In this document: one piece after another, positions 43,390 through 51,275 of the stretch | How the letters are laid out: every line of letters begins with the position of its first letter | Position numbering within the stretch: position 1 is the first letter of the stretch | Source of the DNA: an uncultured Methanobrevibacter sp. | GTDB lineage: Archaea; Methanobacteriota; Methanobacteria; Methanobacteriales; Methanobacteriaceae | Direction of reading: 5' to 3' | NCBI GenBank assembly: GCA_900319985.1 | Contig: ONQL01000004.1 | Coordinates: 1 to 55,878 of the forward strand | Length of the DNA: 55,878 nt | Position numbers and translations under genes: made by a program | Notes under the pieces: generated by a model | Seen by the model: only the letters and a program-made list of their open reading frames with translations | Databases searched by the model: none | Told to the model about the DNA's origin: nothing

Positions 43390-44169
43390 CTATATCATAT
43401 GAAATCCGTTGAATTCCATTTCAACAGGGCCGTCTTTGCTTTCAAAGCTAACCATCATATGGTCATCAATAAGCTCTATTTTTTTGTATTCAAGGCCTTC
43501 GGAGGCAACCTCATCGATTGCATCATATAGCCTCTGCATTGTGAGGTTCTTGTCTTCGTCAAGCCTTTCGATGTAATCAAGGACCTCATAATCCATCTTG
43601 CCCAGTTTCGGATTTGTTATGCAGGGCTCATTGGAATTGTAGATGACCTGCTGCCTTTCATCCATAATCTTAAATCTCAGTTCGTTGTCCCGAGTTGTGC
43701 TTGCCTTGCGGTCAAGATAGTCGATTGCCTCATAGTAGCTCTTGATTGAACCGAATCCGTCACCGAGCTCCCACTGGCTTCTTGCCTTCCAGAGATATGC
43801 ACCGGAAATGTTTGCAAATCTGAAAAGTGACTCCTTGTACTCTTCAATATATTCTCTGAAGCATATAAGTGAATCATAGTATCTTTCCAAATGGAACAGT
43901 GACTTTCCCAAGATATATTTGACTGAAGCGTCGGAACCCAGATTCAAATCAAGGGCCTTGTCGGCATATTCAAGAGCCTTCTTATAGTCCTTGTCATCAA
44001 ATGCTTCTGTTGAAATCTCTTCGTATTCCCGAAACTGTAAAACAAGACGTTCCTCTTCTTCAAACTTTTTCTGCAATATCTTATCATCACTAACGATGAA
44101 TTTGGTTCCGCATGAACAATATTCCACGCCTTCATCAACAAATTTACCACATGTTGGACAAAACGGCAT
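43390..44169 (-). CDS. Zinc-ribbon protein with TPR-like repeats
   Basis: A 259-residue cytosolic protein. The N-terminus is a compact zinc ribbon (CPTCGKF at 4-10, then CSCGTKF at 18-24). Residues about 50-170 contain helical repeats of TPR type (DYKKALEYADKALDLNL, then RYYDSLICFREYIEEY, and GFGSIKSYYEAIDYLD). The C-terminal about 80 residues end in a small beta domain. It is a scaffold-type protein; partners are likely other products of this block. RBS is AGGTGA. About 10 nt before the SseB-like gene. Confidence 0.78.
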   Translation of the reverse strand: MPFCPTCGKFVDEGVEYCSCGTKFIVSDDKILQKKFEEEERLVLQFREYEEISTEAFDDKDYKKALEYADKALDLNLGSDASVKYILGKSLFHLERYYDSLICFREYIEEYKESLFRFANISGAYLWKARSQWELGDGFGSIKSYYEAIDYLDRKASTTRDNELRFKIMDERQQVIYNSNEPCITNPKLGKMDYEVLDYIERLDEDKNLTMQRLYDAIDEVASEGLEYKKIELIDDHMMVSFESKDGPVEMEFNGFHMI

Positions 44170-44220
44170 TTACTCACCTTCAATTAAATATTTGTTGAAG
44201 TCATTAAAAAGCATTGCTAT

Positions 44221-46197
44221 TTAATTGAGCAATGTTTTAATGAAGAACTCCTTTTCAAGCCCATCGATATTTGCACTATAGTCAAAATATCCCATTTCGT
44301 CAAGTATTTTTAACCTGTCCTTGAAAAGCTCAAGCTCAAGCTTTGAGCAGTATATGCCTGAGCGGAAAAATTCGACGATTATGCTGATTTCCTCTTCATA
44401 AAGCATGGAGCTGTGGTATGCTTCAGCAAGCTTGAGATATATGTGATAGTCGTTTTTTAAAAGCTCATGGTTTTTCATTGCATTGAAGTAGTTTATTGCA
44501 CCTTCATAGTCCCCCTCTTCAAGATACCTGTTTCCCCTTTCTATAAATTCAATCTTTTCCTCACTGAGGGAGGTCCTTTTCCTGGAGGTGCTTGAAAGCT
44601 TGTCGATTGCATCCCTGAATGTGTCCGGCAGGAACTGGTTTGAAATCATGTCTGAGTAGACATATCCCATGAAGCGGTTGTCCATGAAATAGGTCTGGCA
44701 GTAGTCATCGCTGTATCTCATTCCACGGCCGTGGGTCTGAACCAGGGACATGCAGGTCCTGTAGTCAAGCCATTTTGCATTGTCCTCAGCCCTCATCCGG
44801 GTCTGCTTGTCTCCCAAATCTGGATATGGAATCTTGTAGATAATCTGGAATCTGCACTCGTCTCCCGGAAGGTCAACACCCTCGTTCATTGAAGGGGATA
44901 CTAAAACCAGAGGCTCATCCGAACCTTTGAATTCATCCAGAACCTCTGCCCTGTTTGCGTTGTCATGTGTTATGAGCCTTGGTGAGGTGACGTTTTTCAT
45001 GAGAAAGTCCCTGCACTGGTTGCTCACAGTGTGGATAATTCCCTTTTCATCCTTATGCTTTAAAAGAATATTTCTGATTTCACTTACTGTTTGGGGAGCG
45101 GTCTTTTTGAGGTTGGAGTAGGTCATGTTGAACTGCCTGTAGGTCTTTATCGGATTTTTGGATACGTCAAAGGGGCTTTTGCACCTTATCGGATATATCT
45201 CATCGACCGAAATGCCAAGCCATGATGCGAAAAGCTCATAGTCAAGGATTGTTGCGCTCATGAAAACGCACACATCCGAGAATTTGAAAAGGGTATTGTA
45301 TGCGTAGCTGTCAATCTTCAGGGGCTTGAACTGGGCGATTCCCTCCTGTCTGTCGTAGTCGAAAATCCACTTGTCGGGGCTTAAAACAATCTGGGAGATG
45401 AATCTCCTGCAGTCCTCAATCTGGTTTTTCATAAAAAGGATCTTTCGTGAGATGTCCGGGTTTCGGCTGAGACCCTCAATCTTTTCAAGCTCAGTTTCAT
45501 ATCTTTCCTTGATTTCTTCAATAAAGTCAATCCAGACATTATAGTCTCCGCTTTCAAGGCTTGCCACACGGGTTTTCGACAGGTTGAAGCGGATGTATTC
45601 CTTAAGGTCTGATCTGGAAAATTCAAGCATGAGCTGGTTCATTATCATGCTTTCGATGTTGTGGGCCTCGTCGCAAATCATCAAATCCCTTTTTGTGAAG
45701 TCCTCGACATAGTTGAGCTCCAGAAACATGTAGGGGTAGTTGGCTATGGTGATGTCGGATTCAAGGGCAAGGTATTTCTGATAGCGGTATGGACAGGTGT
45801 TTTCCTCCGTTACCTTGTCTTTCAGCCGGTATTTGCAGATGTGTGATTCAAGAATGCACTTTCCCTCGTCGCATGTGGCATTTGACATCCGGCAGCTGAA
45901 GTTTGACCTTCCCTTCACCACCCTAAAATCGGCAAAGTCCCTTGAATACTGGTCCTGAAGCTGCTTTGTGATGGTGAGGATATATGATGTGTCAAAGATT
46001 CTTGCAAGTGTTGCGGCTATTGCGGATTTTCCGGTTCCGGTTCCGGCCTCAAGAATAATGTAGCGATATCCTTTGTCTATTGCCTCAAGGATTTCTGAGA
46101 TTGCCTCCAGCTGGTGAGTTCTTGGGCTTTCGAAGGGAAAATATTTTAGTGCCTTCGGGTTTATTTTCGAATATCTGGTGTATGGCCACTTTGTCAT
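44221..46197 (-). CDS. XPD/DinG-type helicase with C-terminal TPR-like tail
   Basis: A 658-residue superfamily 2 helicase of the XPD/Rad3/DinG type. Walker A is AGTGTGKS (51-58) and motif II is DEAH (176-179). Between them lies a cysteine-rich insert (Cys 102, 109, 114, 121 and 135) fitting the iron-sulfur cluster of this family, and motifs V/VI follow (SPSMNEGVDLPG, then QTHGRGMRY). Residues about 555-658 form helical TPR-like repeats (RGNRYLEEGDYEGAINYFNAM), an unusual extension. It likely unwinds DNA or remodels nucleoprotein. It sits between the TPR zinc-ribbon and XpaC-like membrane genes, not in a known repair operon. No strong RBS before ATG 46197. Confidence 0.87.
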   Translation of the reverse strand: MTKWPYTRYSKINPKALKYFPFESPRTHQLEAISEILEAIDKGYRYIILEAGTGTGKSAIAATLARIFDTSYILTITKQLQDQYSRDFADFRVVKGRSNFSCRMSNATCDEGKCILESHICKYRLKDKVTEENTCPYRYQKYLALESDITIANYPYMFLELNYVEDFTKRDLMICDEAHNIESMIMNQLMLEFSRSDLKEYIRFNLSKTRVASLESGDYNVWIDFIEEIKERYETELEKIEGLSRNPDISRKILFMKNQIEDCRRFISQIVLSPDKWIFDYDRQEGIAQFKPLKIDSYAYNTLFKFSDVCVFMSATILDYELFASWLGISVDEIYPIRCKSPFDVSKNPIKTYRQFNMTYSNLKKTAPQTVSEIRNILLKHKDEKGIIHTVSNQCRDFLMKNVTSPRLITHDNANRAEVLDEFKGSDEPLVLVSPSMNEGVDLPGDECRFQIIYKIPYPDLGDKQTRMRAEDNAKWLDYRTCMSLVQTHGRGMRYSDDYCQTYFMDNRFMGYVYSDMISNQFLPDTFRDAIDKLSSTSRKRTSLSEEKIEFIERGNRYLEEGDYEGAINYFNAMKNHELLKNDYHIYLKLAEAYHSSMLYEEEISIIVEFFRSGIYCSKLELELFKDRLKILDEMGYFDYSANIDGLEKEFFIKTLLN

Positions 46198-46253
46198 GCT
46201 AAATAATATGTCCGTTCAAATATTAATGTGTTGATGGAATGTCTCCATCATCA

Positions 46254-47330
46254 CTATTCATAGTTTTTAACCGAATCGACCAGGTTTTCCATCTCGTCTA
46301 AAAGACCGTGGACATCGTCCTTTTTGCTTGAATCAAGTGAAAGCACAAGCTCGTTTATCAAATCGTCCATCTTGTCGATTAGGGAATTGAGTACTTCGAA
46401 TTTTTTATTTATTTGTTCTTCAACCCTTGGTGTCTTTTCGGTTGCAAGGGAAATGATGCTTGAGATGCTGTCCGCTTCCTTGTTGAAGATTTTGGTTGAG
46501 CTGTCAACGACTGAAACGAATTTTGTGTTTGTCATCTGAGGCGGTTCGAATTTCTTGTCTATGAGCTCACGTGCATGAGTCTCCTTTTTGGCATAGACCT
46601 CCTTGACTCGGACAAGTTCCCTGCGGTAGTCTTCAAACTCGTCGATGCTGACTTCCGGAGTGGGAGTAGGTTCGGGAATTGGCTCTTGCCTTTTTTTCTC
46701 AACTTTTGGCTTTTTAGGTTTCTGCTCAATGCGGGGGTTTTCCGGATTTGGGTTAGTTAACTTGTGGACGACAAATCCCACGGCATAGACCGGAGCTGTA
46801 AAGACAATGCTTACAAGAAATGAGGCGCCTATAGTCACTCTGTTGCTTCCCATTGCGATTAAGGCAATGAGTATATATACCGCAAAGGTGAGGATTTTTG
46901 TTTTTGAAAGTACATACTCACCTGTCCTTTTGTTCTGCCAGAAAAAGAACATGTTTTTCAAATCAGCTATGAATCCCAAATCGCTGTTTTCAAGCTGCGC
47001 ATCTGTAGGCCTGCCCTTGAGGATATGGACAAGGTATCCTGCAAGATAGACGATGAGCGAAACGATCAGTCCCAGAAGAATCATTCCTGCCGGAATCGGT
47101 GAGGAAACGGCAGCGAATGCAAATATGATAAACAGCAATATTGCAGATGTCTTTGACCTTGAAAGAATGAATTTTCCGTTATACTGCCAGTAGAAAAGGG
47201 ACTGGATAAGGGTCGGCTTCACTTTTGCCGGCTCCACATGATACTTGAATGAGGTGGACCTGCAGTTCGGACAGAACTTGACGCTGCCGTCTACCTTTTC
47301 GCCGCAGCTGCTGCAATACTTTATACTCAT
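46254..47330 (-). CDS. Zinc-ribbon membrane protein with XpaC-like C-terminus
   Basis: A 358-residue protein. A zinc ribbon (CSSCGEK, CPNCRST) opens it. Two internal repeats then each pair a tryptophan-containing segment (SLFYWQYNGKFILSRSK, then MFFFWQNKRTGEYVLSK) with two transmembrane helices, giving about four helices in residues 60-195. A proline-rich linker (EPIPEPTPTPEV) leads to a helical domain at about 230-358 resembling XpaC/TelA-associated proteins. The repeats suggest an ancient internal duplication. Its ATG overlaps the stop of the AAA+ gene by one base. GGTGAT precedes it. Function unknown; the XpaC link is tentative. Confidence 0.7.
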   Translation of the reverse strand: MSIKYCSSCGEKVDGSVKFCPNCRSTSFKYHVEPAKVKPTLIQSLFYWQYNGKFILSRSKTSAILLFIIFAFAAVSSPIPAGMILLGLIVSLIVYLAGYLVHILKGRPTDAQLENSDLGFIADLKNMFFFWQNKRTGEYVLSKTKILTFAVYILIALIAMGSNRVTIGASFLVSIVFTAPVYAVGFVVHKLTNPNPENPRIEQKPKKPKVEKKRQEPIPEPTPTPEVSIDEFEDYRRELVRVKEVYAKKETHARELIDKKFEPPQMTNTKFVSVVDSSTKIFNKEADSISSIISLATEKTPRVEEQINKKFEVLNSLIDKMDDLINELVLSLDSSKKDDVHGLLDEMENLVDSVKNYE

Positions 47331-48781
47331 TATTCATCACCTACCAAAAAATCCTCATAAGTCAGTGTATTCAATTCCTCGTCTGTAATTTCATCCTGGC
47401 CTGCAAGCCTGTTTGCCTGGGAGGTTATGACCTCTTCAAACAGGTTTCTCACTGCACGGCCGTTTGCAAAGTTTTTGGACCTGTTTTCATACATCCTCTT
47501 GAAATATTGCCTGAGGTATTCATCTCCCGCCTCGTCGACGGAGAGGTTGGAGTCCCTGCACATCAGCATGAATATCTCATAGAGTTCCACGTCGTTGTAG
47601 TCCTCAAATAGTATGAACTTGTTGAACCTTGACTCAAGACCGGGATTTGAGTTTAAAAAGCGGTCCATAAGGTCAGGGTATCCCGCAACGATTACAATCA
47701 GATTGTCACGGTTGTCCTCCATTGCCTTTAAAAGGGTGTCTATTGCCTCATGGCCGTAGTCGTTTTCGCTGTTCTGGGCAAGGGAGTATGCCTCATCGAT
47801 GAAAAGTATTCCTCCGATGGCGGACTTTATGATTTCCTGTGTCTTGATTGCGGTCTGGCCCACATATCCTCCAACAAGACCAGACCTGTCGGTTTCAACA
47901 AGATGGCCTTTGCTCAGGATTCCTATTTCACGGTATATGTTTGAAAGGATTCTTGCAACGGTTGTCTTTCCGGTACCCGGATTTCCCGAAAATACAAGAT
48001 GAAGGCTCATAGGAGGCTGTTCGATTCCCCTTTCCGCCCTGAGCTTTCTTATCTGAACCAGGTTGATGAGGGAGTTCACGTCCTTTTTGACCTTTTCAAG
48101 GCCTATCAATCGGTTCAGCTCTTCGAGATACTCGTCAAGGCTACGCTTCTGCTCTTCTGTAATTTCCTTGCTCTCTTCGATGACGGTTGGCCTAAACTGA
48201 ATCGGCCTTAAATCGATGCCTGATTTTTCAAGGGTATTTTCAAGCTCTGTAATGTATGAGGAATAATTTTTGAACACTTCCCCGTCAAGCTCGTTGTCTG
48301 AGGTTATAAAAAACTTTCCGAAAAGCTTGTAGCATGAGAAAAGCTCACTTGCGGAGTTGAGACTGTTCATGTCAAAGCTCTGGCCATACTCGTCAAGCTC
48401 ATGAAGGCACCTGAAGGACAGCGGAAGGGTGTCGGGTCTTGATGATGTGAGGTCATCTTTTGTGAAGTCACTGACAAGAAGTGCATTTATGAATTCAAGC
48501 TCGTTGTCTGTGATTTTACCGTCGGCGCATGCAAGGTATGAAAGCCATGAAAACATGTCATCTGCCAGCACCGATTCGACAGACCTCTCGCCCAGATTCC
48601 TTATGGTAGGGCAATAGTCATTGAATATACTGATTGTCTTAATCAGAAAGTCCAGGTTAACCCAATAACCAGTCAGGTAATCCATATGAACCCTGTCGAC
48701 ACTGACATTGCATGTGGGACAGGTCTCCTGACTGTTGTCAAAAATCTTACCGCAGTTGCTGCAAATAGTCCACTCCAACAT
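47330..48781 (-). CDS. Zinc-ribbon, TerB-like, AAA+ ATPase (CbbX/SpoVK type)
   Basis: A 483-residue protein in three parts. A zinc ribbon with Cys 7, 10, 21 and 24. A helical region with a TerB-like signature (ACADGKITDNELEFI near 84-98) and a weaker second copy near 160-172. A C-terminal AAA+ domain of the CbbX/SpoVK type (about 225-483), with Walker A GNPGTGKT (266-273), Walker B ILFIDEAY (325-332), VAGYPDLMDRFL and the LESRFNKFI arginine region. Such ATPases remodel protein complexes, often as hexamers. It is translationally coupled to the XpaC-like gene and is the likely motor of this block. Confidence 0.87.
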   Translation of the reverse strand: MLEWTICSNCGKIFDNSQETCPTCNVSVDRVHMDYLTGYWVNLDFLIKTISIFNDYCPTIRNLGERSVESVLADDMFSWLSYLACADGKITDNELEFINALLVSDFTKDDLTSSRPDTLPLSFRCLHELDEYGQSFDMNSLNSASELFSCYKLFGKFFITSDNELDGEVFKNYSSYITELENTLEKSGIDLRPIQFRPTVIEESKEITEEQKRSLDEYLEELNRLIGLEKVKKDVNSLINLVQIRKLRAERGIEQPPMSLHLVFSGNPGTGKTTVARILSNIYREIGILSKGHLVETDRSGLVGGYVGQTAIKTQEIIKSAIGGILFIDEAYSLAQNSENDYGHEAIDTLLKAMEDNRDNLIVIVAGYPDLMDRFLNSNPGLESRFNKFILFEDYNDVELYEIFMLMCRDSNLSVDEAGDEYLRQYFKRMYENRSKNFANGRAVRNLFEEVITSQANRLAGQDEITDEELNTLTYEDFLVGDE

Positions 48782-48820
48782 AGAAATACCTATATACTTA
48801 TAATGTTATATAACTTGTGT

Positions 48821-49252
48821 TTAATCCCCGCGTGTAGAAACCGAAAAGCCATCTCTTGAAAAGTTGACACCATATGACCCGCTGTCGTTTGTCACTGCAA
48901 CCGATGAATTTTTAGGATTTGCTTCGGCTGAAGACGCACCGGCAGTTTCGACATATGAATCATCACCGCCGCCGTTGCTGATTGAGAAAAACTGATCTGG
49001 AGAAATCTGGTCGAAGACGCTTTCATTGGTGTAGTCATTGGAGGTGTTGGAATACAGAAATCCCCTGACAGCTCCAAAAACTATGATAAGAATAATCAAC
49101 AGACACAGGATTGTGAGAAGCTTTCTTACTGTGGAATAGGAATTCCATCTGCCTCTGATTCCTTTTCTTTCATCCTTTTCGATTATACAACCGCAACGAC
49201 TGCAGAACTTTGCAGTGTCGGGCAATCTTCTACCGCACTTGGGACATATCAT
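48821..49252 (-). CDS. Zinc-ribbon membrane-anchored protein
   Basis: A 143-residue protein: a zinc ribbon (CPKCGRR at 3-9, CSRCGC at 17-22), one transmembrane helix (about 45-67), then a Ser/Asn/Gly-rich external region with a short C-terminal YGVNFSRDGFSVSTRGD. It repeats the plan of the proteins at 9032 and 42015. It lies 40 nt upstream of the AAA+ gene and may be co-transcribed. Weak RBS before ATG 49252. Confidence 0.72.
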   Translation of the reverse strand: MICPKCGRRLPDTAKFCSRCGCIIEKDERKGIRGRWNSYSTVRKLLTILCLLIILIIVFGAVRGFLYSNTSNDYTNESVFDQISPDQFFSISNGGGDDSYVETAGASSAEANPKNSSVAVTNDSGSYGVNFSRDGFSVSTRGD

Positions 49253-49284
49253 AATATCAATTATTATGTCTCTCCAACTAAATA

Positions 49285-49420
49285 AACCCTATGGCCCAAT
49301 GCGGTGATGCGCAGGTTCGCCAAATTCTTTTCGCTAAAGCTCTTTGAAGCTGATTTTCACCGGGCCTTTGGCACTGACCCGCTTTATGGCTTAAAATCTG
49401 GCGTGAGAAATATTCAAAAT
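49285..49420 (-). pseudogene. GC-richer fragment with a protein-like end
   Basis: This patch is visibly GC-richer than the flanking AT-rich sequence. On the minus strand one frame reads KRVSAKGPVKISFKEL then a stop (about 49337-49390), similar in style to the end of the zinc-ribbon TPR protein at 43390 (SKDGPVEMEFNGF). Another frame after the stop reads SEKNLANLRITALGHR. The frames are short and broken by stops, with no start, so it looks like a decayed gene remnant. A structured RNA is an alternative. Confidence 0.3.
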
Positions 49421-49542
49421 AAAACACTTTCCCAATTATCTGTGATAATGATATGTATTAATTATAGATAAAATATAGAAACATATATAAATACATAAAT
49501 CAAACTTTTATATACCTAACAATAATTAGACAACTCGTTTGT

Positions 49543-50270
49543 CTATCCTTTATTATTTTTTTTTAAAATTTTTTCGAAAAAATACCTGTTTTCATCGCCG
49601 AATCCTCGACAACCCCATTCATACCAGTACATGACAGTATCATGGCTGACACCTGCAATATGTGATGCCTTTTCAAGAGAGCCTGTCTTTTGGTATGCTT
49701 TGATGACACGGTCCATATCGTTCTTGAGATTTTGGGATTCAAGGTCACGGAAGTGCTGGTCTATTTTTAGAATCTCTCTAAAGAAATTGGAATATGTTTC
49801 ATTGAAATCGTTTTTTCCCCAGTCATGCCACTGTTTGACATGGTTCGGGTCGATGTTTGAATCGACTGCCGCCTGGGTGAGATTGTGTGACTTTTCATAG
49901 TTGGCAAGCACGGTGTCCATTTTTGCTTGAATCTCTTCGTTTCTTTTGATTCTGTCTTTTTCAAGCTTTATTTGGCTTTCCAAATCTGTTTTCTCTTTTT
50001 TCAGTCTGGTGAGCTCTTCTTTTAAAAGTGAGCATCTGTTCCACTGGGCGCTTATCCTGAACTTGAGATTGTTTTCACGCCTTCGGCAATTCTTCACAGA
50101 TTCAAAATCGTTTTTGGATGCAAAATTCCTTTTATCCTCCTGATTTGTGCGAGCTCTTCATTTAAAGGAATTATATTGCCTTCGGCTTTTTTATTTTCTT
50201 TTTTTATTTCGCCTTCAAGACTTTCAATTTTTCTTGTGAGGATGTCCAATTCCCCTTCAAGCTTATCCAT
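49543..50270 (-). CDS. Coiled-coil protein with two HTH repeats, frameshifted
   Basis: The main frame (49543-50097, GTG start) encodes a coiled coil then two similar HTH-like repeats (NLTQAAVDSNIDPNHVKQWHDWG and SLEKASHIAGVSHDTVMYWYEWG), each with a conserved aromatic WY/WHxWG end. It has no RBS of its own. A frame beginning at ATG 50270 behind GGTGC (MDKLEGELDILTRKIESLEG) runs into it; one extra A in the run at 50130-50133 joins them into one coiled-coil/HTH protein of about 242 residues. It probably binds DNA or acts as an adaptor. Its place beside the block suggests a regulator, but this is not shown. The GTG start alone is the alternative. Confidence 0.7.
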
Positions 50271-50348
50271 GATAGCACCAAATCAGTTTTTGCATTGAAA
50301 TTAAAAAAAGTAAATATTTGGATTAACATCAGCTAATCCAAAGTTCGT

Positions 50349-50822
50349 CTAAATCATCTTGAAGCTGTCGACAATCATGCAGGTTAGATTATAGTCTCCT
50401 GTACTGATGTAGACATATCTCTGTTTGTCATTGTCTTTTAGATATGAGAAATACCTTACCTCGCCCTTGTACTGGCCGACAGTTGCGGTATTCTTATATA
50501 TGGTATGGCCTTTTGCTGAGTCATTGACCTTTTGGGCTTCGGCAATTGAAGCATTCATTGAAAAGCCGGTACTGTTGATGACAGATACCTGAGCCCTGCT
50601 GTCATTTGCCAGATAATCGGTCTGAACGTTGTTGCTGGAATTGTCCAATGTGAAATTGGTCACGTTGGTTGTATTGAATGTTCCGACACCGGCAATTGTA
50701 TTGTTATAAATCTTTACGGTGTCCTTCTGAGAGTTCATGAAAAGGGACGGAGCAAAGATATATGCCGCCAAGGCTATTATGACAATCACAAGTACGATGA
50801 TGATAACCTTCTTCTTGTCCAT
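50349..50822 (-). CDS. Secreted membrane-anchored protein
   Basis: A 157-residue protein with an N-terminal basic-hydrophobic signal anchor (KKKVIIIVLVIVIIALAAYI) and an external domain of about 125 residues rich in N-x-S/T sequons (NNTIAG, NTTNVTN, NDSR). No family recognised; the domain has a beta-rich look (TVGQYKGEVRYFSYL, KQRYVYISTGDYNLTCMIV). It is followed downstream by the HTH gene and preceded by the 50889 gene. RBS is GAGGTG. Confidence 0.75.
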   Translation of the reverse strand: MDKKKVIIIVLVIVIIALAAYIFAPSLFMNSQKDTVKIYNNTIAGVGTFNTTNVTNFTLDNSSNNVQTDYLANDSRAQVSVINSTGFSMNASIAEAQKVNDSAKGHTIYKNTATVGQYKGEVRYFSYLKDNDKQRYVYISTGDYNLTCMIVDSFKMI

Positions 50823-50888
50823 AGTTACACCTCAATATACTATATGAATTCTAATGATATATTAATATTATTTTGAAATGATGAAAAG

Positions 50889-51265
50889 CTAGCCTTCTCC
50901 GTTGACCTTCCATTCAAGATACCTGTAGTAGAGATCCTCGTCCTTGACCTTAAGCTCGTCAAGAAACTGCCTTCTTCTGTCCTCGTCGAACTTTGATATT
51001 ACCTTTTCTATGGCTCTGAAAGGTGACGGGTCCTTTTTAGTTTTCTTGGATACAGGTTCTTGATTAAATCACAGATTTCCTTGAGGTATTCGGTGTTTGC
51101 AAGATGGATGACCTTTGGGCTGGGGTCACGTTCATAATACTTTTTCGCCAGTCTGTGGTTTTCATAGTCCTGCATGAACTGGACGATTCTGTCCCTTTCC
51201 TGCAGGACCTTTTTCAAACTTGCTGCTTCAAATTCCCTTCTGTAGTCTTTAGGATTCAGCATCAT
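50889..51265 (-). CDS. Small helical protein, frameshifted
   Basis: An 85-codon frame (MMLNPKDYRREFEA) ends at 51008, but the next 120 nt continue as clearly coding sequence in another frame, giving KKDPSPFRAIEKVISKFDE, then LDELKVKDEDLYYRYLEWKV and a stop at 50889. Adding one A in the A runs at 51034-51044 joins them into a soluble, highly charged, helical protein of about 125 residues. It is not a family I know. It lies just downstream of the adhesin gene. The start could be ATG 51265 or 51262, with a weak GGTAAC upstream. Confidence 0.65.
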
Positions 51266-51275
51266 GTTACCATCT

